38,655 nt of DNA from Bradyrhizobium sp. NAS80.1 (GCF_001908205.1 NZ_LGHL01000228.1:1-38655); one strand, 5' to 3'; positions 1 through 8,470 are shown, counted from the stretch's first letter. Numbers and translations are program-made. The notes: generated by a model from the sequence alone, not told the origin.

Positions 1-121
1 CACTCGGCTTGGCTTCCGTCGCGGCACCGCGGCCCGCATAATCCGCTGAACCGCCGGATACGGACCCGTATGTCCGGTGGTGTGGGAGGGGCGGCGTCGC
101 GAGACGCCCCCCTATCCCGAT
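1..121 (+). mobile_element. 3' end of a group II intron (domains V and VI), truncated by the window edge
   Basis: Recognised from secondary structure. Domain V is about 49-82: a 9-bp stem (50-58 with 73-81, one G.U), a two-base bulge (71-72), a short distal stem (59-62 with 67-70) and a four-base loop GACC. The lower stem carries a CGC triad at 52-54, as some bacterial intron classes do. Domain VI is 84-118: GGGA pairs with TCCC, there is a bulged A at 114, a G/C stem runs to a GCGA tetraloop at 99-102, and C92 is bulged. The bulged A lies seven bases before T121, the position expected for a branch point, so the 3' splice site is probably after 121. The intron-encoded reverse transcriptase would lie left of the window. 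The short open frames in 1-47 are too short to assign. The intron ends 7 bp beyond the stop of the next gene. Confidence 0.8.
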
Positions 122-128
122 GGCGCGA

Positions 129-374
129 TCAGCACCCTCGGCAAATGCCACTGATCTTGCGGTCGACGAGGGCATCCTCCTGATCAAGGACATACTGCGA
201 TCCCGGGGTTGTCGCGGGAACGTCGGATGCGTGGGGTTGCCGGTGGCCGACCGGCGCCGTCCAGGGTCTGGTGGTCGTTTCCTTTCCAGGCGACGAAGGA
301 TGAAAGGACTGCGCGGACACCGTGCCCATTGTCGATACGATCGCGACCACAACCAGCATCTTTGAGGTGATCAT
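129..374 (-). CDS. small secreted hypothetical protein (81 aa)
   Basis: The start MITSKM at 374 is chosen because GGAG lies just upstream on the minus strand; a longer frame starting at 404 has no such site. Residues 1-22 look like a cleavable Sec signal peptide (Lys, a hydrophobic run MLVVVAIVSTMGTVSA, then AQ). The mature part is about 59 residues, hydrophilic and rich in Pro, Ser and Thr, with one C-x2-C pair (CRGC) at the very C-terminus. I recognise no domain. It is probably exported to the periplasm. Its stop codon is 7 bp from the presumed end of the group II intron, so the original 3' flank, including any terminator, has been displaced. Confidence 0.6.
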   Translation of the reverse strand: MITSKMLVVVAIVSTMGTVSAQSFHPSSPGKETTTRPWTAPVGHRQPHASDVPATTPGSQYVLDQEDALVDRKISGICRGC

Positions 375-545
375 ATGTGTCTCCAAATGGATCCCGCCCT
401 GCATGCGGGGGTCTCACATCTGGATTTGCCTTGGAGACGCAATATTCCACGTTATGGCCGCGTGATCGCGAGAGTCCGCTTTCACGATATGGCGACCGCG
501 GCGAAACCCACCGCGGCATCGATCAAGTCCAACCTGATCTAAACC

Positions 546-3500
546 TCAAGCCTTCGCCAGCGCCTGTGCGAACACGACTTCGATCAGCGTGCCGGAATTG
601 GCTGCGCTCTTGATGTTGAACTGGGCGCGGTTGGCTTCGACCAGCGCCTTGGTCAGGGACAGGCTAAGCGCCGAACTATCCGAGGCATCGCCGGGCGGCG
701 GGGTGCAGAACGGCTCCATTGCGGCGGCGACTTCCCGCTCGGAAAGGCCGTGGCCGGTGTCGCGGATGCGCAAGGCAATCGCGCCGCGGTCGGTCAGCGC
801 GGTCGAGACGATGACCTGGCCGCCGGCGCTGGCAAGCCTTATCGAGTTCGATATCAGATTCATGGTGATCTGCCGCATCGCGCGTGCATCTGCCGTCACC
901 TGCGGCAGCGCATGGGCGAGCGAGGTGCGGATGATGATGCGCTCGCGATTGGCCTGCGGCTGCATCACCGTGACGCAGGCTTCGACGAGATCGTTGAGAT
1001 TGAGGTTGGAGAAGTTGAGGTCAAGCTTTCCGGTCTCGATGCGCGACAGCTCCAAGAGATCATCGATGATCGCGATCACGCGCTCGCCGGAGGCGCGGAT
1101 GTCCTTCATGTATTCGCCGTAGCGCTCGTTGCCGAGCGTTCCGAAGCGTTCGGAGATCATCACCTCGGCGAAGCCGATGATGGCGTTAAGCGGCGTGCGG
1201 ATCTCGTGGCTGATCCGCGCCAGCATGTCGGCCTTGGCGTTGGCGGCGCCGTCGGCGAGGCGCCGCGCCTGCTTCAGCTCGCTCTCGCCCTTCTTGCTCT
1301 GCGAGAGGTCGCGGAAGACGGCGAAGAAGTTCGGGCCGTCGGGCCGGGTGCGGCCCATGATCATGGCCAGCGGAATGACACCGCCCTTCTTTTCGCGCCC
1401 CAGCACCTCGCGGCCGTGGTCGAGCAGGCTCGCGATGTCCTGGCCCTTGAGGTGCTCCAGATAGTCGACGACGACGTGCTGGCTCTCGGGCGCAAACAGC
1501 GTCGTGAGATTCTGCTGCAGCAGCTCTTCGCCGTCATAGCCGAACAGCGCCTCCGCGCTGCGGTTGCAGGCGTGGATGTTGCCTTCGGCATCGAACATGA
1601 CGATGCCTTCGGCCGTGGTGTCGAGGATCGCGGCGAGATCCTCGGCATCGGCGTCGCCCGCTTCGGGCTCAGGCTCGGGCGCGCCAGGGATTGTTGCCAG
1701 GGTCTCGGTGACGACGGTCTCGACGAAGACAGGCGCCGCGACAGCAGGTGCAGCGATGACAGTTGTAGCCTTGGGCAGCGCGCAGATCAGCGCATGCGCG
1801 CTCTCGCCGTCCCAGTCGATCGTGTGCAGATGCGCTTCGGTCGTCGCGAGCGGCCGCTCGCCGTCGGCGACGGTTGCGCTGATCGTCACCGGCGTGCCGG
1901 CCTGCGACGTGCTGCTCGTGGGCGACACGCCCGGCTCGACATAGAGCGCGTCGAGCCCGCCGGCATCCTCCAGCGCGCCGAGGCTGGCATAGCCCATGCG
2001 CGCGAGGAAGGCGGGGTTCGCGTAAAGCAGGCGGTCCAGCCGGTAGATCAGGATGCCCGATGGCAAGAGGTCGAGCAGCGTGCGGTCGCGCGCGCTGTGG
2101 CCATGCGCCGGCGTCGCGGGCTCGGTGAGCCATTCGGCCGGTGCGGGCGGAGCCTCATGCTCCGGCGTCAGTGGTTCGGGTGTGATCTCCGCCGCCGGCG
2201 GCTCGGAGGTTACAGATGCGATCGTCTCTTGCTCGCGTTCGAGCCGCTCGGACAATTGCCGGGCGAGCTCGTTGAACGCACTGTTCTCGACGGGCGTCAG
2301 CGTCGGCGATCTCTGGTCGCCGGGCGCGCGGAATGGCACGACATTGGGAGGCGTTTCCACGGGCGTTTCCGGATCGGTTGGATGTGAATTCGCTTCGGTG
2401 ACGGGTTCGGGCAGTTCAGCTTCAGTCTCAGCTTTGGTCTCAGGCTCAGTCTCAGGCGCGGGCGGCTCGATCGGCGGTGGGGGAGCCTCTGCCAGCGGAG
2501 TCTCTTCCAAGGGCTCGGCCTCGAGCTCGGACTCGGGCTCGGACTTGGGCTCGACGACGTCGGCGGACAGGGCGTGCTGTGCGGGCGGCTCGACGAACAG
2601 TTCAAAGCGCCTGAGAGCATCGAGCCGGTTGAGGGCGTCGAGATCGCGGCAGACGCCAAAACCCCTGAAGCCCACAAAGTTGCGCTCGCGGTCGTAGATC
2701 GGCAGACCCGCAAGCTCGACCGGCACATGCTCGCCGCCATCGGCCGGCCAGTTCACGGTGATCCCGGCCCAGGTGTCGTGGCTGGCAAGTGCCTGCGCGA
2801 TGCGGCCGTCAGGGTCGAGCGAAAATTCGTCGGCGATCTCGCGCCAGGGGCGGCCGAAGCCAGCCGCGGTGTGCGCGCCCATCAGGCGGATGAACTCGTC
2901 GGAGCCGAGCACAAAGCGCCCCTCGGCATCCATCTGCCACAGGAAGCGCAGTGGATGCTGACGCGGAGCGGGCGGCTCTGCTGACGGCCGGTCGACCATG
3001 CCTGTGGTGATCGGCCTAGCCTGCGGCGATACAATGGCCTCTGGCGGGTTTTCAACCGGAGATTCAGGCGCGGCTTCGATCGTCGCGGCTGTATAAGGCG
3101 TTTCGACCGGCTCGGCGAAGGGGTCGACCAGCGTGAATTCGGACGGTGCCTTGTCCGGCAGCGCCGGCTGCGCATGGTCCGGCACCGCGGCAGGAAACGG
3201 GGCCTCCGGCGCAGGTGCAGCGACGTCTTCGCGCGCGACGTCTTCGCGCACAGTATCTTCGGTCGCGTCAGACGCGGCATCCGTCGTCGTCGCCGGCGCG
3301 GCCTGCTGTACGGCAGGCTCGATCAGCGCGACCAGGCCGATATCGGCACCCTGGCCGACCCGTCGCAGCACCATCTGGCCGATGCCGATCGGCGTCTCCG
3401 CGCGGCCTTGGGCAAGTGCATCGCTGCGCGCCTGTTCGAGGCCGGCTTCGCCGAGATCGCGGAAGCCGAGCAGGGGGCGGGCTGCTTCGCTCGCGCCGAC

Positions 3501-3974
3501 GAACAGTCCGTCGGGCGCGAATGCCGCCATCGGCACCTTCGCGCCCTCGACCAGCCGGTGCAGGCGCTCGACCAGCGGCATGGTGCGCCCCGCAGGGTCC
3601 AGCGCGGTGACGAGCACACCAGATCTTTCGGTGAAATGGCCGCCATCGGCGAAGTCGAGCCGCGCGCACGCGCAGGTCATGAGGGTGCCGAGGGAGGCGC
3701 CGAAGCCGCGCAGCCGCTCGAGCCTGACTGCGCCGCCCGCGGGCAGCCGGCGGCCGAGCTGGGCCACCTGGCGGCGATGTGGATCCGCTGGTCCGAAGGT
3801 CTTCGCGGCGAGCGCGGCGGCGTTGGCGGCCCGGAACAACCTCACGCCGACGGGATTTGCCCACAGCACGCGCGTGCCGTCGATCGACCAGAGCCATGCG
3901 GGCAGCGGAGATGTCGCATGTACGGCCAGCCGCGGATCGCCCACGCCTCGCAACTGGAAATCCGAACTGCTCAT
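546..3974 (-). CDS. multi-PAS sensor histidine kinase, PdhS/PleC-like (1142 aa)
   Basis: Large sensor kinase without evident membrane segments, so probably cytoplasmic. PAS-like segments are visible near residues 20-60, 145-185, 330-440, 640-720 and 770-890. They are separated by Pro/Glu/Ala-rich low-complexity linkers (roughly 220-330 and 470-620). The HisKA domain has ISHEIRTPLNAIIGFAEV with His923 as phosphoacceptor. The following block (SERFGTLGNERYGEYMKDI) is typical of the PdhS/PleC/DivJ kinases that phosphorylate DivK in alpha-proteobacterial cell-cycle control. The N box (NLISNSIRLA, about 1039) and G1 box (DTGHGLS, about 1072) are present. The G2 glycines (normally GxGLGL) are replaced by SSALSLSL (about 1100). 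Role in the division/polarity phosphorelay is inferred from family. No response regulator gene is adjacent. Confidence 0.85.
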   Translation of the reverse strand: MSSSDFQLRGVGDPRLAVHATSPLPAWLWSIDGTRVLWANPVGVRLFRAANAAALAAKTFGPADPHRRQVAQLGRRLPAGGAVRLERLRGFGASLGTLMTCACARLDFADGGHFTERSGVLVTALDPAGRTMPLVERLHRLVEGAKVPMAAFAPDGLFVGASEAARPLLGFRDLGEAGLEQARSDALAQGRAETPIGIGQMVLRRVGQGADIGLVALIEPAVQQAAPATTTDAASDATEDTVREDVAREDVAAPAPEAPFPAAVPDHAQPALPDKAPSEFTLVDPFAEPVETPYTAATIEAAPESPVENPPEAIVSPQARPITTGMVDRPSAEPPAPRQHPLRFLWQMDAEGRFVLGSDEFIRLMGAHTAAGFGRPWREIADEFSLDPDGRIAQALASHDTWAGITVNWPADGGEHVPVELAGLPIYDRERNFVGFRGFGVCRDLDALNRLDALRRFELFVEPPAQHALSADVVEPKSEPESELEAEPLEETPLAEAPPPPIEPPAPETEPETKAETEAELPEPVTEANSHPTDPETPVETPPNVVPFRAPGDQRSPTLTPVENSAFNELARQLSERLEREQETIASVTSEPPAAEITPEPLTPEHEAPPAPAEWLTEPATPAHGHSARDRTLLDLLPSGILIYRLDRLLYANPAFLARMGYASLGALEDAGGLDALYVEPGVSPTSSTSQAGTPVTISATVADGERPLATTEAHLHTIDWDGESAHALICALPKATTVIAAPAVAAPVFVETVVTETLATIPGAPEPEPEAGDADAEDLAAILDTTAEGIVMFDAEGNIHACNRSAEALFGYDGEELLQQNLTTLFAPESQHVVVDYLEHLKGQDIASLLDHGREVLGREKKGGVIPLAMIMGRTRPDGPNFFAVFRDLSQSKKGESELKQARRLADGAANAKADMLARISHEIRTPLNAIIGFAEVMISERFGTLGNERYGEYMKDIRASGERVIAIIDDLLELSRIETGKLDLNFSNLNLNDLVEACVTVMQPQANRERIIIRTSLAHALPQVTADARAMRQITMNLISNSIRLASAGGQVIVSTALTDRGAIALRIRDTGHGLSEREVAAAMEPFCTPPPGDASDSSALSLSLTKALVEANRAQFNIKSAANSGTLIEVVFAQALAKA

Positions 3975-4271
3975 CCGACCGGCTTGCTTCTCGCTGTCAT
4001 GCGTCTGGCATGGCGGCTGCCGGGAATGACAGCCTTAAGAAAGGGTTAGTATCGCGCGCGGGCGCGGGCAGGTCCACGTCCCGGTCCTCAGGGGGCGGCC
4101 TAAAGCCGCGATAACCTTAATGTGGATGAACCCGCAAGCCCGCGCAGGCGTTGCATCCGCAGGATTCGTGCGCGGCCTCTCGTCATACCGGCAATACCCT
4201 TCGCCGCTAGGCTCGAGGTGGGCGCGCCGGGGGACAAAACAGCAAAACAGCAGGACAACAGGAGTGGTGGG

Positions 4272-4655
4272 ATGGCCGACCTGGGACATGACCGTTTCGA
4301 GCTTCCGCCGGAGATGCGATCGATGGCGGAATCGAACTTCAAGCAGGCGCGCGAGGCGTTCGAGAAACTTCTCGCCAACGCCGAAGCCGCCGCCGGCTCG
4401 ATCGAGGAGAGCGGCGCTCACATGCGGGCCGGCGCCAGGGACATCGGCGCCCGGGTGATCGCTTTTGCCGAGACCAACGTGAAGGCCTCGCTCGACTACG
4501 CCCAGTCGCTGGTTCTCGCCAGGGACCTGCCCGAGGTGATGCGGCTGCACAGCGAATATGTGCAGGCCCAGATGCGCGCGCTGGCCGAGCAGGCCGACGA
4601 AATGGGCCAGATCGTCAGCCGCGCCGCGATGGATGCGACCCGGCCGAAGCACTGA
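4272..4655 (+). CDS. phasin family protein (127 aa)
   Basis: Short, highly charged, almost entirely helical protein with the phasin pattern: an N-terminal segment (FELPPEMRSMAESNFKQAREAFEKL), then a long amphipathic helix (SLDYAQSLVLARDLPEVMRLHSEYVQAQMRALAEQADEMGQI). Phasins coat polyhydroxyalkanoate granules in the cytoplasm and control their size and number. The frame is open back to 4122, but ATG at 4272 is preceded by AGGAG (4259-4263) and gives the usual family length. A second phasin follows 370 bp downstream. The two share the layout but little close identity, so they are paralogues rather than a recent duplication. A palindromic repeat separates them. Confidence 0.87.
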   Translation: MADLGHDRFELPPEMRSMAESNFKQAREAFEKLLANAEAAAGSIEESGAHMRAGARDIGARVIAFAETNVKASLDYAQSLVLARDLPEVMRLHSEYVQAQMRALAEQADEMGQIVSRAAMDATRPKH

Positions 4656-4666
4656 GCCCCTCCGGG

Positions 4667-4750
4667 CCGTCATTCCGGGGCGCGCGTAGCGCGAACTATG
4701 ATGCGCAATTGCGCATCCCTTCGCTCCGCTCCGGGCCCCGGAATGACGGG
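4667..4750. repeat. dispersed palindromic repeat, type A (copy 1)
   Basis: The ends are inverted repeats: GTCATTCCGGGG at 4669-4680 and CCCCGGAATGACG at 4736-4748. The inside carries the self-complementary core GATGCGCAATTGCGCATC. Further copies lie at 12327-12450, 30372-30450 and 31617-31741, always between genes. The whole unit can fold as a long hairpin in RNA. Confidence 0.85.
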
Positions 4751-5027
4751 AGCGCGAATATTGCGTTTTCAGCACCCAAATACCTCAACCACCACGAGTT
4801 CCCGCGGGAACCGCATCCTGGCCGGGATTAAATTGTCGCGACGCACTTCGGGATGCGTTGCGATGCACAATGTTGACATGATAGGCAGGAATAGTGCTCG
4901 ACGCTGGGCGAGCCATCTCGATTGTTTCGCGATTCCAGTCTTCGTACCCGCTGAATTCGGGCCCAGATTGGGGCCGGCGGGCGCGCCGGAAAGTTCACTC
5001 CATTTTGCATTAGCGTGAGGGACAACC

Positions 5028-5462
5028 ATGACAGGTGCGACTGATCCATTCTCTGCCTCGATCATCCCGTTCGAGGTTCCCGAGCAGGTGCGGGCGTTCG
5101 CCGAAAAGGGCGTTTCGCAGGCCCGGGAGAGCTACGCGAAGTTCAAGGATGCCGCCGAAAGCCAGAACGGCACCATCGAGGCCGTGTTCACCTGCGCCAG
5201 CAAGGGCGCGAGCGAATACACCGCCAAGCTGATGGAGTTCATGAAGGCCAACACCAGCGCCCATCTGGACTTCGCCCAGGAGCTGCTCGGCGCCAAGTCG
5301 CCGACGGACGCGATGCAGCTGTGGAGCGGCCACGCCCGCAAGCAGTTCGAGACCTTCCAGGTCCAGGCCAAGGAGCTCGCCGAGATCGGCCAGCGCGTCG
5401 CCGCCGAGACCGCCGAGCCGATCAAGGCCAGCGCCTCGAAGTTCTACAAGCCCGCCGCCTGA
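5028..5462 (+). CDS. phaP: phasin family protein (144 aa)
   Basis: Typical phasin: an N-terminal region with FEVPEQVRAFAEKGVSQARESYAKF, then alternating amphipathic helices (TSAHLDFAQELLGAKSPTDAMQLWSGHARKQFETFQVQAKELAEIGQRV), ending in an Ala/Lys-rich tail. It is expected to coat polyhydroxyalkanoate granules. The ATG at 5028 has GAGGGA seven bases upstream. The upstream gap (4751-5027) holds a TTGACA hexamer at 4873 without a convincing -10 partner, and an imperfect TTGCGATGCACAA dyad that could bind a regulator such as PhaR (inference only). A strong intrinsic terminator follows the stop codon, so this is probably a single-gene transcript and may be highly expressed. Confidence 0.9.
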   Translation: MTGATDPFSASIIPFEVPEQVRAFAEKGVSQARESYAKFKDAAESQNGTIEAVFTCASKGASEYTAKLMEFMKANTSAHLDFAQELLGAKSPTDAMQLWSGHARKQFETFQVQAKELAEIGQRVAAETAEPIKASASKFYKPAA

Positions 5463-5485
5463 GCCATTGGCCGTTTAAGTTAAGA

Positions 5486-5514
5486 AGCCCGGGCCGCAGG
5501 GCCCGGGTTTTGTT
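5486..5514 (+). terminator. intrinsic terminator of the phasin gene
   Basis: Perfect 8-bp stem CCCGGGCC (5488-5495) and GGCCCGGG (5500-5507), four-base loop GCAG, followed by TTTTGTT. It lies 25 bp after the phasin stop codon. Confidence 0.9.
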
Positions 5515-5560
5515 CTGGAAATAACGTTGCTTAAGTTGACGATTTCGGGGTTTTGCGGCC

Positions 5561-5589
5561 TTGCCAAAGGAGGCCGTTGCACCTAGTTT
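5561..5589 (+). promoter_or_regulatory. candidate sigma-70 promoter for tRNA-His
   Basis: TTGCCA (5561-5566) and TAGTTT (5584-5589) are separated by exactly 17 bp. The expected transcription start is near 5596, about 60 nt before the tRNA. The hexamers are imperfect, so this is only a candidate. Confidence 0.4.
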
Positions 5590-5656
5590 CCGCCCCGTCC
5601 AGCCCCCCTCGGTGACCGGCCTGTCCAAGGCGCCCCCCCGGGCGGCTCGCAAGGAT

Positions 5657-5733
5657 GCAGTTGTAGCTCAGTTGGTTAGAGCGCCTGTCTGTGGAACAGG
5701 AGGTCGGTGGTTCGAGCCCACCCAACTGTACCA
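5657..5733 (+). tRNA. tRNA-His (anticodon GTG)
   Basis: Complete cloverleaf with encoded CCA (77 nt). Acceptor arm GCAGTTG pairs with CAACTGT. The anticodon arm CCTGT/ACAGG carries GTG at 5691-5693. The T arm GGTGG/CCACC has loop TTCGAGC. Position 1 is G opposite U72, the discriminator is A73, and the base before the gene is T5656, so no G-1 is encoded. This is the divergent tRNA-His identity known from many alpha-proteobacteria, where HisRS recognises A73 and G1:U72 instead of the otherwise universal G-1:C73. Confidence 0.97.
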
Positions 5734-5823
5734 GCGCAAAATCAAGTACTTAGTTAGAGATTTGCAGCGCCGAAAATGGGCGAATTTTAGCATCGGGGTA
5801 TCCTGAAGGGGAGGGAGATAGTG

Positions 5824-6114
5824 ATGCCACGCGCGATCTCGAAAACAGACGTAAGTTTTGGAACTATCAGCGTCGGCGCGGTCAGGATTGACGGCGAAAC
5901 AAAGAAGCTGATCGTCGGCAGCCGGGAATTTGAGCTGGATCAGCTCTCGCCGGAGCAGGCCGATCGACTGGATGCAATGGCGCGTGGGGCGTTCAACAAC
6001 ATGGGCGCGACTACGGACGAGACCCGGCGAGACTTGGACGCCCTGGTTGCCGAGCTGATCAGCAAGCGCACGCATAGCTGGTTTCCCTTTGTGATTAGAA
6101 CCAGCGCCCTATGA
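5824..6114 (+). CDS. hypothetical protein (96 aa)
   Basis: ATG at 5824 follows a purine-rich stretch (GGGGAGGGAGATA) at 5809-5820; a GTG directly before it (5821) is an alternative. The product is acidic in its middle part, has no membrane segment, and contains GTISVGAVRIDGETKKLIVG, a beta-like pattern, followed by predicted helices (SPEQADRLDAMARGAFNNMG, DETRRDLDALVAEL). I do not recognise the family. It sits between tRNA-His and an acyltransferase in a region less GC-rich than the surroundings, so it may belong to an acquired segment. The last 15 residues (RTHSWFPFVIRTSAL) look unlike the rest, and the true end could be disturbed. Confidence 0.5.
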   Translation: MPRAISKTDVSFGTISVGAVRIDGETKKLIVGSREFELDQLSPEQADRLDAMARGAFNNMGATTDETRRDLDALVAELISKRTHSWFPFVIRTSAL

Positions 6115-6269
6115 ACCACCGCCTTGCGCGACGGGACAAGTGGAACATTCGTAAAATCAGAATTAAAGCGGGAGACTAGCCCGGAAGACACACCTAGAAA
6201 CAATTGGACGCATATGGAAAATCATGCCACCAACTTACCAACCTACCTAGGGTGGAATGAAGGGCATGG

Positions 6270-8438
6270 TTGGGGGGGATTCTTCGCGACATTACGCCGT
6301 TGCGACGGCTCTATTATCGAATGCGGATGCAAGGTGCCCGCGGACAATTCGATGAGGAATTGCGCGACAGGCCTGCACGAGACGTGTCAGCGAAAGTCGA
6401 GTTCGGATTTTATCCCGCGCGGCCCAACCGTATCGGGCTCGCACCGATCAACACAATTGCTCTCGCCCACAACTATCGTCCCAACATCGACGGATTGCGG
6501 GCGGTAGCTGTGCTTTTGGTGGTGATCTTTCACGCGTTCCCTGATGAAGCGTGGCTTCCTGGCGGCTTTGTTGGCGTAGACGTGTTTTTCGTCATCTCCG
6601 GATATCTCATCTCGAAGATCCTGTTCAGCGAAATCGAGCAACACCGATTCTCTTTAGCGAGCTTTTATGGGCGCCGTATTAGGCGCATATTCCCTGCCCT
6701 CGCTGTTTGCCTCGCCGTTGTGTTGGCATATGGATTCGTCGTATTGATGCCCTCGCAGCTTGCTCAACTCGGCAAGCAAGTTTTTTTCGGGGCCAGCTTC
6801 CTGTCTAACTTCGCACTCTTGAGCGAGAGCGGATACTTTGACAGTGCCGCTACTTCAAAGCCGCTTTTGCATCTTTGGTCTTTGGGCATTGAGGAGCAGT
6901 TCTACATCCTCTGGCCACCGCTGCTTTGGATCGCCTTCAAACTAAAAGTCGCGATTGGTCGATTGATAGTTGGGCTGCTGGTGGCTTCCTTTGCGATCAA
7001 TATCGCCCTCTCGCTCACCGACACGTCGAGCGATTTCTACCTACCTTTCTCGCGCTTCTGGGAATTGCTAGCCGGTGCAGCACTAGCTTGGCGGCCGGAT
7101 ATCAATCTCAAAGCAGGCCTAAAGCATGTAATTTCATTGGCAGGCCTGGCAACCATCTTGATGTCCGCGCGATTGTTTTCACCGGAGATGAGCTTCCCCG
7201 GCTGGCTCGCTTTGCTGCCCGTGGCGGGTTCGGCTGCGATCATCCTGGCCAGTTCAGATGCCGTAGTTAACAAAAACATCCTTTCAAGTCGCCTCGCGGT
7301 GTCCATAGGGCTTATCAGCTATCCTCTATATCTCTGGCATTGGCCGCTGATCGCCTTCTCTTATGTTATCCGAGGGAAGCCTCCGACTCTTCTTATGGCC
7401 TTCGGAATAGTGATCGCGAGCCTGTTGTTAGCTTGGACCACATACCGCTTCATTGAACGTCCTGTTCGCCTTAGTTCCAGTCGCTCGCAATGCACTCAAG
7501 TTGTCGCTGCCTGCCTCGCCGTGCTTGGCACTTGTGGCTTGGCGGTATGGGTCACAGGCGGCGTGCCGCAGCGTTTTTCCGACAGCCGCGATCTGGATAA
7601 GATTAACGCCGCCACTCTGGACGCGACTTACGCGCCGACGAACGGCATGAACGTTCTCGAATATGATAGCCGCGGATACTCCATTGTCGCTCAAATCGGC
7701 CAAGGCGCTCGCAAAGTAGTGCTGGCTGGCAACAGTACGATGTTCCACTACGGCCCTCGTTTGCAGCAACTCGCAGACGAAGGGCGGTTAGCGGTCCACG
7801 CATATTTAGTGACCGGCCCAGCATGCCCGTTGGTGCCTGGTGTGATCGCCCGTGATGAATTTGCAAACTGCGCCACCGTCGCGAACAGATTGTCGGCGTT
7901 GGTACGAAGAGAGAAGGTGCAGACGGTCGTTATCGGCCCTCACTATTGGCCCAGGAAAAATGCCTTTATCGAACGGGAGGGCAAATCTATTCCTCTGGAT
8001 GGAGGAGAAGAAGGGAGGCGTGCCTTTTACGCCAACCTCGAAGATTATGTTCGCGAACTAGAACTGAATGCGACAGTTTACCTCGTGCTAGGCGCGCCGC
8101 AGTCTCCTACAAGCCTAAACCCTCAACGTATGGTCACACGAGGTATCACTGGGTTTCGCGTCGATCCGAATGCTCAGAAGTCCGTGCCAACTGCCGATTT
8201 GCGAGCGGTTTATGCTCAGCATGACGCTGATCTGCGTGCCGTCGCAGAGCGCACCGGAGCGAAGCTTCTAGATGCGTTTCCCGACGTTTGCGGGAACGGC
8301 GAAACGTGCTCACCCTTTTTCGGAGCACGCGAGCCGAAATTTACAGACGGTGTCCATCTGCGTCCTGTCTTTGTTCGGGAGCATTTGCACTTCCTCGATT
8401 TTTTTATTGATGTAGTCCTCGGAGTTGTTTCGCATTAA
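6270..8438 (+). CDS. membrane acyltransferase 3 with C-terminal SGNH domain (OafB-like)
   Basis: The acyltransferase-3 part starts at YRPNIDGLRAVAVLLVVIFHA (about residue 70) and contains FVGVDVFFVISGYLI, SFYGRRIRRIFPAL, HLWSLGIEEQFYILWP and PLYLWHWPLIAF, all hallmarks of OafB/OatA-type O-acetyltransferases. About ten membrane helices follow, then an extracytoplasmic SGNH-like domain (VVLAGNSTMFHYGPRLQ, TVVIGPHYWP, DGVHLRPVF). Such proteins acylate surface polysaccharide or peptidoglycan using cytoplasmic acyl donors. The start is uncertain: a stop lies at 6258-6260. TTG at 6270 is the first in-frame start, with ATG at 6318 or 6324 and GTG at 6384 as alternatives. The roughly 65 residues before the catalytic domain are unusual. 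Base composition is lower in GC than in neighbouring genes, suggesting transfer. Confidence 0.85.
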   Translation: MGGILRDITPLRRLYYRMRMQGARGQFDEELRDRPARDVSAKVEFGFYPARPNRIGLAPINTIALAHNYRPNIDGLRAVAVLLVVIFHAFPDEAWLPGGFVGVDVFFVISGYLISKILFSEIEQHRFSLASFYGRRIRRIFPALAVCLAVVLAYGFVVLMPSQLAQLGKQVFFGASFLSNFALLSESGYFDSAATSKPLLHLWSLGIEEQFYILWPPLLWIAFKLKVAIGRLIVGLLVASFAINIALSLTDTSSDFYLPFSRFWELLAGAALAWRPDINLKAGLKHVISLAGLATILMSARLFSPEMSFPGWLALLPVAGSAAIILASSDAVVNKNILSSRLAVSIGLISYPLYLWHWPLIAFSYVIRGKPPTLLMAFGIVIASLLLAWTTYRFIERPVRLSSSRSQCTQVVAACLAVLGTCGLAVWVTGGVPQRFSDSRDLDKINAATLDATYAPTNGMNVLEYDSRGYSIVAQIGQGARKVVLAGNSTMFHYGPRLQQLADEGRLAVHAYLVTGPACPLVPGVIARDEFANCATVANRLSALVRREKVQTVVIGPHYWPRKNAFIEREGKSIPLDGGEEGRRAFYANLEDYVRELELNATVYLVLGAPQSPTSLNPQRMVTRGITGFRVDPNAQKSVPTADLRAVYAQHDADLRAVAERTGAKLLDAFPDVCGNGETCSPFFGAREPKFTDGVHLRPVFVREHLHFLDFFIDVVLGVVSH

Positions 8439-8470
8439 CGCCGCCTCCGAGGGCCACTGCCGCGCGGCCA

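Noticed and set aside
750..2387. 545-residue open frame on the plus strand opposite the kinase
   Set aside because: Shadow of the PAS-kinase reading frame; no ribosome site and no recognisable domain.
6124..6507. 127-residue frame overlapping the start of the acyltransferase
   Set aside because: No recognisable domain, poor ribosome site, runs into the conserved acyltransferase region in a different frame.
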